A stretch of 64,000 bases of DNA from SCUB01 sp041918675 (lineage in GTDB: Bacteria > Pseudomonadota > Alphaproteobacteria > Rhizobiales > Xanthobacteraceae): the NCBI GenBank assembly GCA_041918675.1, contig JAYRVF010000004.1, positions 1 to 64,000 on the forward strand, in the 5' to 3' direction. Position 1 is the first letter of the stretch. Each line of letters starts with the position of its first letter. Below the pieces are notes generated by a model. It was not told where the DNA came from. It did no database searches and saw only the letters and a list, made by a program, of their open reading frames with translations. A program made the translations under genes and the position numbers. This document shows positions 51,619-60,244 of this stretch, piece after piece.

Positions 51619-53247
51619 CTATACCAGACGACTTTGCACCACCGCCGCCTCGATGAAGGAGGCGAACAGGGGGTGCGGTTCGAAGGGGCGCGACTTGAGC
51701 TCGGGATGGAACTGCACGCCGATGAACCAGGGATGGTCTTCATATTCGACGATTTCCGGCAGGACGCCGTCGGGCGACATGCCGGAAAAGCGCAGGCCGT
51801 GCTGTTCGAGGCGCGCCTTGTAGGCGGTGTTGACCTCGTAACGGTGACGATGGCGCTCGGAAATCTCCGTGGCGCCGTAGATGCCCGCGACCCGGCTGCC
51901 GCGCGCGAGGGTGGCCGGAAAGGCCCCGAGCCGCATCGTGCCGCCGAGATCGCCGGCCGCCGTGCGTTTTTCGAGCTCGTTGCCGCGCAGCCATTCCGTC
52001 ATCAGGCCGACCAGCGGTTCCTTGGTCGGGCCGAACTCGGTGGAGTTCGCCTCGCCGATGCCGCACAGATTGCGCGCGGCCTCGATCACCGCCATCTGCA
52101 TGCCGAAACAGATGCCGAAATAGGGAACGCGGCGCTCGCGGGCGAAGCGCGCCGCCCTGATCTTGCCCTCCGCCCCTCGCTGGCCGAAGCCGCCGGGCAC
52201 GAGGATGCCGTTGACGTGTTCCAGGAATGGCGCCGGGTCCTCGTTCTCGAACACCTCGCTCTCGATCCAGTCGAGCTCGACGCGCACCTTGTTGGAAATC
52301 CCGCCATGGGACAGCGCCTCGATCAGCGACTTATAGGCGTCCTTCATGCCGGTATATTTGCCGACCACCGCGATCGTGACCGCGCCTTCCGGGTTGCGGA
52401 CGCGGTCGTTGATGGTGCGCCAACGTTCGAGCGGCGGCTCGCGCGTGGCGTCGATGCCGAAGGCGGCGAGCACCTCGGTGTCGAGGCCGCTGGCGTGATA
52501 GGCCTCCGGCACGGCATAGATGTTGTCGACATCGCGCGCCTCGATGACGGCGCTTTCGCGCACGTTGCAGAACAGGCCGAGCTTGCGCCGCTCCTCCTTC
52601 GGGATCGCGCGGTCGGTCCGGCACAACAGAATGTCCGGCTGGATGCCGATCGAGCGCAGCTCCTTGACCGAATGCTGCGTCGGCTTGGTCTTGAGCTCGC
52701 CCGCGCTCGGGATGAACGGCAGCAGCGTGAGATGGATGTAGATCACGTGCCCGCGCGGCATGTCGTTGCCGAACTGGCGGATCGCCTCGAAGAACGGCAG
52801 CCCCTCGATGTCGCCGACGGTGCCGCCGATCTCGCACAGCACGAAGTCGAAATCCTCGTTGCCGTCGCGGATGAAATCCTTGATCGCGTTGGTGACGTGC
52901 GGGATGACCTGGATTGTGGCGCCGAGATAGTCGCCGCGCCGCTCGCGCGAGAGAATGTCCTGGTAGATCCGGCCGGTGGTGATGTTGTCCTTTTTCGTCG
53001 CCGGACGGCCGGTGAAGCGCTCGTAATGGCCGAGGTCGAGGTCGGTCTCCGCCCCGTCGTCGGTGACGAAAACCTCGCCGTGCTGATAGGGCGACATCGT
53101 TCCCGGATCGACGTTGAGATAGGGGTCGAGCTTGCGCAGGCGGACCTTGTAGCCGCGCGCCTGCAGCAGCGCGCCGAGCGCCGCCGAAGCCAGACCCTTG
53201 CCGAGGGAGGAAACCACGCCGCCGGTGATGAAGATGTACCGCGCCAT
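51619..53247 (-). CDS. pyrG: CTP synthase
   Basis: The 542-residue enzyme makes CTP from UTP, ATP and glutamine. The N-terminal synthetase domain starts ARYIFITGGVVSSLGKGL; the C-terminal class I glutamine amidotransferase has the nucleophile in YFGICFGMQMAV and the His/Glu pair in GVQFHPELKSRP. Full length. AGAGGTAA precedes ATG 53247. It follows secG by about 190 bases on the same strand. Confidence 0.98.
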   Translation of the reverse strand: MARYIFITGGVVSSLGKGLASAALGALLQARGYKVRLRKLDPYLNVDPGTMSPYQHGEVFVTDDGAETDLDLGHYERFTGRPATKKDNITTGRIYQDILSRERRGDYLGATIQVIPHVTNAIKDFIRDGNEDFDFVLCEIGGTVGDIEGLPFFEAIRQFGNDMPRGHVIYIHLTLLPFIPSAGELKTKPTQHSVKELRSIGIQPDILLCRTDRAIPKEERRKLGLFCNVRESAVIEARDVDNIYAVPEAYHASGLDTEVLAAFGIDATREPPLERWRTINDRVRNPEGAVTIAVVGKYTGMKDAYKSLIEALSHGGISNKVRVELDWIESEVFENEDPAPFLEHVNGILVPGGFGQRGAEGKIRAARFARERRVPYFGICFGMQMAVIEAARNLCGIGEANSTEFGPTKEPLVGLMTEWLRGNELEKRTAAGDLGGTMRLGAFPATLARGSRVAGIYGATEISERHRHRYEVNTAYKARLEQHGLRFSGMSPDGVLPEIVEYEDHPWFIGVQFHPELKSRPFEPHPLFASFIEAAVVQSRLV

Positions 53248-53435
53248 GGGGCTTACCTCTTAGCCGCCGTAACCCGATTCGACGAGCGAAATCGTGCCCC
53301 GGCGAGGTTTTTTGCCCCGATGCTGAATGGCATTGTTTTCCAATGGCTTAGAATTGCCGGCCGAGGTCCTGGCGCGTCCAACTCATGCGTCTTGCCGAAT
53401 AGAGCGGAACCGGGCGCCGATCCCGCCGGGGCCGC

Positions 53436-53819
53436 TTATTGCGATTGCGGAACCTGGGGTCCGGAGGGCGTTGCGGGCGCGGCGGGCTTGTCCTGTCCGC
53501 GCAGCGAATCGAGAAGGCCCTTCCCGGTATCGCCCTCCTGAGCCGGCGCCTGCCCGGAAACCGGGGCCGGCGTCGTTCCGATGACCGACGCGGGCTTGCG
53601 CTCGTAGCCGGCAAGCCAGGACAGGAACAGGCTCGTGACGAAAAAGCCGACGGCCAGAAACGCCGTCGTGCGCGTCAGCACGTTGGCCGTGCCCCTGCTG
53701 GTGAGGAATCCGCCCGACGAGCCGACCCCGAGGCCGCCGCCCTCCGAACGTTGCAGGAGGACGACCCCGATCAGGGCGGCAACGATCATTAAATGGATAA
53801 CGATTACAACGGTCAGCAT
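53436..53819 (-). CDS. secG: Preprotein translocase subunit SecG
   Basis: A 127-residue membrane protein with two helices (about 2-22 and 53-72), the cytoplasmic loop LQRSEGGGLGVGSSGGFLTSRG typical of SecG, and an alanine/proline-rich C-terminal extension common in Alphaproteobacteria. It forms part of SecYEG. The neighbouring pyrG and tpiA support the name. Upstream (about 230 bases) holds no gene. Confidence 0.93.
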   Translation of the reverse strand: MLTVVIVIHLMIVAALIGVVLLQRSEGGGLGVGSSGGFLTSRGTANVLTRTTAFLAVGFFVTSLFLSWLAGYERKPASVIGTTPAPVSGQAPAQEGDTGKGLLDSLRGQDKPAAPATPSGPQVPQSQ

Positions 53820-54050
53820 CGGGAACCCGGGACGCCGTCGAAACGCGGCGGAAATGGCGGGGATGTGCTCCCCCGCGAGACTGGGCGCTGTCTACACGAT
53901 CGGCCGCGCCTTTTCCACCCCAACCAGGCTCCTGCACAGCACATGGGCGCCTCATGCGATTCAAGCATGGCTGCTAGGACTTAGTTCTTTGATATTCGTC
54001 AATGCGGCGATGCGATAAAAGTATGATGCAGCGCAAAAAGGAGAAGCATC

Positions 54051-54497
54051 ATGATTCTTTCCGCCCTGTTCGATGCTCAGGCAAGACGTTCCGCCCCAAC
54101 TGAATTCCTTGCCAAAATTGTGAATTACGGCAAGGCGCTGGCACGCTGGTTCGACTTTCGCAGCGCCGAAGAGCTTGCGGGCATGGACCCGTCGCTTCGA
54201 CGGCAGATCGCTCAAGACCTGGCCGTGCCGGAGAATGAACTCCTCGACCTCATGTCGAACGGACATGGCGATCACGAGCTGATGCCCTCGATGGTGCGGC
54301 AGCTCGGCCTGAGCCCGTCCGCGATCAAGGCGGCCGAGCCGGGCGTCTATCGCGACATGGAGCGCCTGTGCGGGCATTGCACGTCGGTCGGCCGTTGCCG
54401 CAAGGATCTCGCGAGCGGACGCGCCTCGTCCTGCTACCACGAGTATTGCCTGAACGCGGGAACGATCGACGCGCTGAAGGCCGAAACCGCCGTCTGA
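54051..54497 (+). CDS. DUF6455 family protein
   Basis: A 148-residue soluble protein. The N-terminal half (ALARWFDFRSAEELAGMDPSL) recalls the helix pair of DUF1127-like proteins; the C-terminal half is the DUF6455 domain with cysteines CGHCTSVGRC and CYHEYC, a likely metal-binding or disulfide cluster. AAGGAG lies seven bases before ATG 54051. Function unknown. It is inserted between secG and tpiA, which are usually closer in related genomes. Confidence 0.8.
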   Translation: MILSALFDAQARRSAPTEFLAKIVNYGKALARWFDFRSAEELAGMDPSLRRQIAQDLAVPENELLDLMSNGHGDHELMPSMVRQLGLSPSAIKAAEPGVYRDMERLCGHCTSVGRCRKDLASGRASSCYHEYCLNAGTIDALKAETAV

Positions 54498-54766
54498 GCG
54501 CGTTCGATCAGGGCCCGCTCACTCCCGGCCTCATGCTTGCGCGCGCAAGCCACTGACTCAGGTGAAATCTTCCTTCTGGGTTCAGGTATTGGATGAGCGG
54601 CGCGGCGCGTCGGCCGACGAACTCAGCCATGGCGACAGAAATCCGCGAGGGTGCAACCACCCTCGCCGGAAATCATCTGTCTTCGCGGGCAATTCCGATT
54701 TCGGATTTTGTTGCCGGGCTGCGCTTTTGGCGCGCTCTCGGCGCGCCACCGGTTCGAAACGTCCCG

Positions 54767-55522
54767 TCACACCGCCTTGGCGATGGCGAGGAAATCGGCC
54801 GCCTTCAGGCTCGCCCCGCCGACCAGCGCGCCGTTGACATTGGCAACCGCCATCAGTTCGGCCGCGTTCGCGGGCTTGACCGATCCGCCATAGAGAATGC
54901 GCATGGCCACGCCCTCGCCCGCGAATCGCGCGGCGAGTTTCTCGCGGATGAACGCATGCACCTCCGCGACATCGGCGGGCGTCGGCGTCAGCCCGGTGCC
55001 GATCGCCCAGACGGGCTCGTAGGCGATGACGGTGTTGGCGGCCGTCGCGCCGTCGGGAAGCGAGCCGGCAAGCTGCCCGCCGACGACATCGAGCGCGCGC
55101 CCGGCGTCCCGCTCCGCGCGGGTCTCGCCCACGCAAATGATGGCGACCGCTCCGGCGCGGCGGACGGCCTCGGCCTTCGCGCGCACGACCGCGTCGCTTT
55201 CGCCGTGATCGGCGCGGCGCTCGGAATGTCCGACGATCACCGCCGTCGCGCCCGCGTCGACGAGCATTTCCGCCGAGATGTCGCCGGTATGCGCGCCGGA
55301 CGCCTTGGCGTGACAATCCTGCGCGCCGATGGCGACCGCCGAGCCCTTCGCCTTGGCGGCGAACGCCGACAGCAGCGTCGCCGGCGGACAGATCAGGAGG
55401 TCGACCTTGGCCGAAACCGCGGGGGCTTCGGCGACCATCGCGGCGAGTTCACCGGCGGAGGCCGCCAGTCCGTTCATCTTCCAGTTGCCGGCGATCAGCG
55501 GCCGGCTACCCAGCTTGGTCAT
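54767..55522 (-). CDS. tpiA: Triosephosphate isomerase
   Basis: The 251-residue TIM-barrel enzyme interconverts dihydroxyacetone phosphate and glyceraldehyde-3-phosphate. Catalytic residues are in IAGNWKMNG (Lys), VIVGHSERR (His) and AYEPVWAIGTG (Glu). Typical length. It is divergent from ppiD, with the 356-base gap filled by repeats. Confidence 0.97.
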   Translation of the reverse strand: MTKLGSRPLIAGNWKMNGLAASAGELAAMVAEAPAVSAKVDLLICPPATLLSAFAAKAKGSAVAIGAQDCHAKASGAHTGDISAEMLVDAGATAVIVGHSERRADHGESDAVVRAKAEAVRRAGAVAIICVGETRAERDAGRALDVVGGQLAGSLPDGATAANTVIAYEPVWAIGTGLTPTPADVAEVHAFIREKLAARFAGEGVAMRILYGGSVKPANAAELMAVANVNGALVGGASLKAADFLAIAKAV

Positions 55523-55560
55523 GTTCCCTCCCCCGTTCGCGATTTCGCGCGAGCAACCTT

Positions 55561-55680
55561 GAGCATTTCCCGGCGCGACGAAATCGTCTCGCCGAAATGA
55601 AATGCTCCAGATTCAAAGCCTTGAGCAAATCCTGATCGCGACAGCGGTTCCCACTTTCGCGGCGTTTCCTCTAGCAGAGC
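55561..55680 (+). repeat. Mosaic palindromic repeat, copy in tpiA-ppiD gap
   Basis: The first stem pairs GAGCATTTC (55561-55569) with GAAATGCTC (55599-55607) around an inner CGGCG..CGCCG hairpin. The second part TTGAGCAAATCCTGATCGCG to CACTTTCGCGG mirrors those at 11188-11236 and, inverted, 38207-38272. Conserved order of the two parts in all three copies marks it as one family. Confidence 0.78.
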
Positions 55681-55784
55681 GCGCCGGCCCGCGCCAGTTT
55701 TTCGCATCCCTTTCATCTTAACCGAACGCGGCGAAGCGGCCTTGCGCGGTTGCGGCTTGAAGGCCGTCCCACTATGATCGCCGC

Positions 55785-55826
55785 TCGTTCTTGACATCGA
55801 TTGTCTCGTTCTTGACACCGATTGTC
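55785..55826 (+). repeat. 21-bp tandem duplication with TTGACA boxes upstream of ppiD
   Basis: Two 21-base units lie head to tail at 55785-55805 and 55806-55826, differing by one base. Each carries CGTTCTTGACA with a TTGACA hexamer (55791-55796 and 55812-55817), like the -35 element of sigma-70 promoters, about 62-88 bases before the ppiD start. No strong -10 follows, so promoter activity is uncertain. Confidence 0.6.
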
Positions 55827-55878
55827 ATGGCGGCGCGACGGCGCGCCCATTCCCCATCAACAAACGCATCCGGGACAC

Positions 55879-57786
55879 ATGCTCAGAGGAATTCGCGCGG
55901 CATCGGCCAATTGGCTCGGCAAGACCGTCATGACCATCGTCATGGGCGTGCTCATCATCAGCTTCGGCATCTGGGGCGTGGCCGACGTGTTCCGCGGCTT
56001 CGGCCAATCGACGCTCGCCAAGATCGGCAAGACGGAAATCTCGGTCGAGCAGTTCCGCCAGATCTACAACGATCGCCTCCAGCAGATCGGCCGCCAGCGC
56101 GGCAAGCCGATGACCATGGATCAGGCCCGCGCGATCGGCTTCGACCGCATGGTGCTGGGCCAGGTCGTGTCGGAGGCCGCGCTCGACGAGAACGTGCGCC
56201 GGCTCGGGCTCGGCATCGCCGACACGGAAGTCTCCAAGCTCATCATGCGGGACCCGAACTTTCGCGGTCCCTCGGGCGCGTTCGACCCGGCGCGTTTCGC
56301 GCAGGCCGTCCGCCAGGCGGGCTTCACCGAGCAGCGTTACGTCTTCGAGCAACGCCGTTCGATATTGCGGCGGCAGATCGGCGGCTCGGTCGCCGGCGGC
56401 CTGGCGCCGCCGAACACGCTCGTCGAGTCGCTCCTGCGCGTGCACACCGAGCAGCGCAACGTCGCCTTCATCCGCCTTGCCGCCGACCAGGCCGGCGCCA
56501 TCGACGCGCCGACGCCGGAGGCGCTGACGAAATTCTACGAGGAGCGCCGCGCGCTGTTCCGCGCGCCGGAATATCGCAAGATCGCGGTCGTCCTCGCCAC
56601 GCCCGAGGAAGTGGCGAAATGGTCGGTCGTATCGGACGACGACGCCAAGAAGATCTATGCCGAGCGCATCGAGCGCTATTCGACGCCGGAACGGCGTCAG
56701 GTTCGGCAGATGGTGTTTCCCAACGCCGCCGAGGCCAAGGCCGCGCGCGAGCGGATCGCCGCCGGCGCGACCTTCGCCGATATCGCCACCGATCGCGGGC
56801 TGAAACCTTCCGACACCGATCTCGGCCTGGTGGTGAAGTCCGCGGTGATCGATCCGGCCGTCGCCGACGCGGCCTTCTCCCTGCCGGTCAATCAGGTCAG
56901 CGAGCCGATCGCGGGCCGATTCGGCACCGTGCTCGTCGAGGTCGCCAAGATCGAGCCGGGCGTAACGCCGGCCTATGAAAGCCTTGCGCCGCTGATCAAG
57001 CGCGACCTCGCGCTCGAGCGCGCGCGCTCCACGGTGCAGGACCTCTACAACAAGATCGAGGACGAGCGCGGCGGCGGCTCGTCCGTCGCCGACGCGGCCA
57101 AGAAGCTCGGCCTCAACGCGATCGTCATCGAGGCCGCCGACAGGTCCGGGCGGACGCCGGAAGGCGCCCCGGTCGCCGATCTGCCGCAAGGCATCGACGT
57201 GATGTCGGCCGCCTTCGCCAGCGACGTCGGCGTGGAGAACGACGCGCTGCAATACCGCAACGGCTATCTCTGGATCGAGGTTCTCGGCGTCACGCCCTCG
57301 CGCGAGCGCGCGCTCGACGAGGTCAAGGACGACGCCGCCAAGCGCTGGCGCGACGATCAGATCTCCACCCGGCTGAAGGCGCGCGCCGATGAAATGCTGA
57401 AGTCTATCGCCGCCGGCACATCGCTCGCCGACGTGGCGGCGGCCGCCTCGCTCAAGGTCGAAACCGCGACGAGCCTCACGCGCGCCTCGCCCGCCACCGA
57501 GACGGTGCCGCAAAGCCTCGTCGCCGGCGCGTTCAGCGTCGCCAAGGACGGCACCGGCCAGGTCCAGGGCAAGGACCCGTCCGAGCGGCTGGTGTTCCAC
57601 GTCACCGACATCACGGTGCCGCCGGTCGACCTGACGAGCCAGCAGGCCAAGGCGCTGGTCGAGGAATTGCGCCGCGCGCAAGCCGACGAGCTGATCGGCG
57701 CCTATATCGGCGATCTCGAACAGCGGATCGGAACCACGATCAATCAGGCCGCCTTCGCCAACGCCACCGGCGCGAGCTCGAATTAG
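55879..57786 (+). CDS. ppiD: Periplasmic folding chaperone PpiD-like (SurA-type)
   Basis: A 635-residue inner-membrane-anchored protein: cytoplasmic start, one membrane helix (about 17-36, MTIVMGVLIISFGIWGVADV), SurA N-terminal domain, a parvulin-type rotamase region (about 225-345, with EYRKIAVVLA and QVRQMVFPNAAEAK), and a long C-terminal region. Assists folding of exported proteins near SecYEG. The parvulin active site is not clearly conserved, as in many PpiD proteins. ATG 55879 gives the short N-terminus MLRGIRAASANWLGK. It precedes trpD. Confidence 0.9.
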   Translation: MLRGIRAASANWLGKTVMTIVMGVLIISFGIWGVADVFRGFGQSTLAKIGKTEISVEQFRQIYNDRLQQIGRQRGKPMTMDQARAIGFDRMVLGQVVSEAALDENVRRLGLGIADTEVSKLIMRDPNFRGPSGAFDPARFAQAVRQAGFTEQRYVFEQRRSILRRQIGGSVAGGLAPPNTLVESLLRVHTEQRNVAFIRLAADQAGAIDAPTPEALTKFYEERRALFRAPEYRKIAVVLATPEEVAKWSVVSDDDAKKIYAERIERYSTPERRQVRQMVFPNAAEAKAARERIAAGATFADIATDRGLKPSDTDLGLVVKSAVIDPAVADAAFSLPVNQVSEPIAGRFGTVLVEVAKIEPGVTPAYESLAPLIKRDLALERARSTVQDLYNKIEDERGGGSSVADAAKKLGLNAIVIEAADRSGRTPEGAPVADLPQGIDVMSAAFASDVGVENDALQYRNGYLWIEVLGVTPSRERALDEVKDDAAKRWRDDQISTRLKARADEMLKSIAAGTSLADVAAAASLKVETATSLTRASPATETVPQSLVAGAFSVAKDGTGQVQGKDPSERLVFHVTDITVPPVDLTSQQAKALVEELRRAQADELIGAYIGDLEQRIGTTINQAAFANATGASSN

Positions 57787-57896
57787 GCGCGGCGACCGGC
57801 CTTCGCGGCCGCGCGCGGGATGCCTGCTTGACCCCTCTCCGGGGCGCGTCTAAGACCGGCCATCGGCTCAAGCGCGGGGATCGCGAGCGGGATCTC

Positions 57897-58910
57897 ATGG
57901 ACGATTTCAAGGCCATCATCGGCAAGGTCGCGACCGGCGCGGAGCTCACGCGCGAGGAAGCCGCCGCCGCGTTCAACCGCATGATGTCGGGCGACGCCAC
58001 GCCCTCGCAGATGGGCGGCCTCCTGATGGCGCTGCGCGTGCGCGGCGAAACGGTCGACGAGATCACAGGCGCGGCCGGCGCGATGCGCGCCAAGATGCTC
58101 GGGGTTCGCGCGCCGGACGATGCCATCGACATCGTCGGCACCGGCGGCGACGGTTCGGGCTCGGTGAATGTCTCGACCTGCGCGGCGTTCATCGTCGCCG
58201 GCGCGGGCGTGCCGATCGCCAAGCACGGCAATCGCGCGCTGTCGTCGAAATCGGGCTCCGCCGACGTGCTCGCCGCGCTCGGCGTCAGGATCGATCTGAC
58301 GCCCGAGCAGGTCGGGCGCTGCATCGCGCAGGCGGGCATCGGCTTCATGTTCGCCCCCGCCCATCATCCGGCGATGAAGAATGTCGGCCCGACCCGGGTC
58401 GAGCTCGCCACGCGCACGATCTTCAATCTGCTCGGACCGCTCTCCAATCCCGCCGGCGTCAAGCGGCAGATGGTCGGCGTGTTCTCGCGCCAATGGGTCG
58501 AGCCGCTGGCGCGGGTGCTCAGGAATCTCGGATCGGAGGCGGTTTGGGTCGTTCACGGCTCGGACGGGCTCGACGAAATCACGCTGAGCGGGCCGACCTT
58601 CGTCGCCGCGCTCGATCAAGGCGAGGTCACGACGTTCGAAATCACGCCCGAGGACGCGGGTCTGGCACGCGTTCCGGCCGAGGCGCTGCGCGGCGGCGAC
58701 GCGGAAGCGAACGCGGCCGGCCTGCGCGGCGTGCTCGAAGGCAAGCCCGGCGCCTATCGCGACGTCGCGCTCATCAACGCGGCCGCCGCGCTGATCGTCG
58801 CGGGCCGCGCCAAGACCCTGAAGGAAGGCGCGGCCATCGGCGCCAAGGCGATCGCAAGCGGCGCGGCGCTCGATCGCTTGAAGCGCCTCATCGCCGTCTC
58901 GAATTCTTAA
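57897..58910 (+). CDS. trpD: Anthranilate phosphoribosyltransferase
   Basis: The 337-residue enzyme joins anthranilate to PRPP in tryptophan synthesis. Motifs: IVGTGGDGSGSVNVST (PRPP binding), AKHGNRALSSKSGSADVL and NVGPTRVELATRTIFNLLGPL. ATG 57897 gives MDDFKAIIGK. It is followed by trpC after 23 bases; trpE/trpG are not in the window. Confidence 0.97.
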   Translation: MDDFKAIIGKVATGAELTREEAAAAFNRMMSGDATPSQMGGLLMALRVRGETVDEITGAAGAMRAKMLGVRAPDDAIDIVGTGGDGSGSVNVSTCAAFIVAGAGVPIAKHGNRALSSKSGSADVLAALGVRIDLTPEQVGRCIAQAGIGFMFAPAHHPAMKNVGPTRVELATRTIFNLLGPLSNPAGVKRQMVGVFSRQWVEPLARVLRNLGSEAVWVVHGSDGLDEITLSGPTFVAALDQGEVTTFEITPEDAGLARVPAEALRGGDAEANAAGLRGVLEGKPGAYRDVALINAAAALIVAGRAKTLKEGAAIGAKAIASGAALDRLKRLIAVSNS

Positions 58911-58933
58911 GAAGATCCGGCGGGGAACCGCGC

Positions 58934-59749
58934 GTGGCCGATATTCTCACCAAGATCGAAGCCTACAAGCGCGAGGAGATCGCGGCCGCCAGACGCGCGC
59001 GCCCGCTCGCCGCGATCGAGGCGATGGCGAAGGCCGCGCCGGCTCCGCGCGGGTTCGTCCGCGCCATCCGCGCCACGCTTGCCCGCGGCGACTTCGCGCT
59101 GATCGCCGAGATCAAGAAGGCGAGCCCGTCGAAGGGACTCATCCGCGCCGATTTCGATCCGCCCGCGCTCGCGCGAGCCTACGAGGCGGGCGGCGCGACC
59201 TGCCTGTCGGTGCTCACCGACGCGCCCTCGTTCCAGGGCGGCCTCGGCGACCTCGTCGCCGCGCGCGCGGCCGTGGCGCTTCCGGTGCTGCGCAAGGACT
59301 TCCTGTTCGATCCCTACCAGGTGGTCGAAGCCCGCGCGCATGGGGCCGACTGCGTCCTTGTCATCATGGCGGCGCTCGACGACGCGCGCGCCACCGAGCT
59401 TGAAGCGGCCGCGCTCGCGCTCGGCCTCGACGTGCTGATCGAGGTGCACGATCGCGCCGAACTCGATCGCGCGCTGCGCCTCAAGTCGCCGCTGATCGGC
59501 GTCAACAATCGCAATCTGCGCACATTCGAAACTCGGCTCGAAACCAGCGAGACGCTCGCCCCCCTCATTCCGAAGGATCGGATCGCGGTCGGCGAGAGCG
59601 GCATCTTCACGCCGGCCGATCTCGCGCGCCTGGCCCAGGTCGGCATGGCGACCTTCCTGGTCGGCGAGAGCCTGATGCGCGCGAGCGATGTCACGGCGGC
59701 GACGCGCGCGCTCCTGGCGCGCGAGGCCGCGCCAAACCCGGCGGTGTGA
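58934..59749 (+). CDS. trpC: Indole-3-glycerol phosphate synthase
   Basis: The 271-residue TIM barrel converts CdRP to indole-glycerol phosphate. Catalytic segments: ALIAEIKKASPSKGLIRADF (Lys, Glu), VLRKDFLFD, GVNNRNLRTF, and AVGESGIFT. The start is GTG 58934, since the upstream frame is the shadow of trpD. A G-rich site precedes it. Operon order trpD-trpC-moaC-moeA; moaC begins two bases after the stop. Confidence 0.96.
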   Translation: MADILTKIEAYKREEIAAARRARPLAAIEAMAKAAPAPRGFVRAIRATLARGDFALIAEIKKASPSKGLIRADFDPPALARAYEAGGATCLSVLTDAPSFQGGLGDLVAARAAVALPVLRKDFLFDPYQVVEARAHGADCVLVIMAALDDARATELEAAALALGLDVLIEVHDRAELDRALRLKSPLIGVNNRNLRTFETRLETSETLAPLIPKDRIAVGESGIFTPADLARLAQVGMATFLVGESLMRASDVTAATRALLAREAAPNPAV

Positions 59750-59751
59750 AC

Positions 59752-60240
59752 ATGGCGCGCGCGAAATCTCTCACCCATATCGGCCGCAAGGGCGAGGCGG
59801 TCATGGTCGACGTGTCGGCGAAGGCCGCGACCGAGCGCGTCGCGATCGCCGAGGGCCGCGTCGTCATGCGCAAGGCGACGCTCGACAAGATCGTCGCGGG
59901 CGACGCCAAGAAGGGCGACGTGCTGGGCGCGGCGCGCATCGCCGGCATCATGGCGGCGAAGAAGACCCACGAGTTGATCCCGCTGTGTCATCCGCTTGCT
60001 CTGTCGAAAGTCGCCGTCGACATCACGCCCGACGCGGCGCTGCCGGGCTGCCGGGTGCGCGCGACCGCCAAGGTCACCGGACCGACCGGCGTCGAGATGG
60101 AGGCGCTGACCGCCGCGGCCGTCGCCTGCCTGACGATCTACGACATGATCAAGGCGGTCGAGCGCGGCGTGCGCATCGAGCAAATCCGGCTGATCGAAAA
60201 ATCCGGCGGCAAGTCCGGACGCTACAAGGCCCGGGATTGA
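59752..60240 (+). CDS. moaC: Cyclic pyranopterin monophosphate synthase
   Basis: The 162-residue enzyme acts with MoaA in the first step of molybdenum cofactor synthesis. Conserved: LTHIGRKGEAVMVDVS at the start, KKTHELIPLCHPL with catalytic Lys/His, and GPTGVEMEALTAAAVACLTIYDM. ATG 59752 is used; a GTG six bases upstream is possible. Two bases separate it from trpC and four from moeA. Confidence 0.96.
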   Translation: MARAKSLTHIGRKGEAVMVDVSAKAATERVAIAEGRVVMRKATLDKIVAGDAKKGDVLGAARIAGIMAAKKTHELIPLCHPLALSKVAVDITPDAALPGCRVRATAKVTGPTGVEMEALTAAAVACLTIYDMIKAVERGVRIEQIRLIEKSGGKSGRYKARD

Positions 60241-60244
60241 CGCG

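Noticed and set aside
53820..54050. tRNA or small RNA gene between secG and the DUF6455 gene
   Set aside because: No cloverleaf arms or T-loop consensus; no promoter-terminator pair.
58493..58933. N-terminal extension of trpC inside trpD
   Set aside because: The residues are an arginine-rich out-of-frame reading of trpD; trpC homologues start at the GTG 58934 region.
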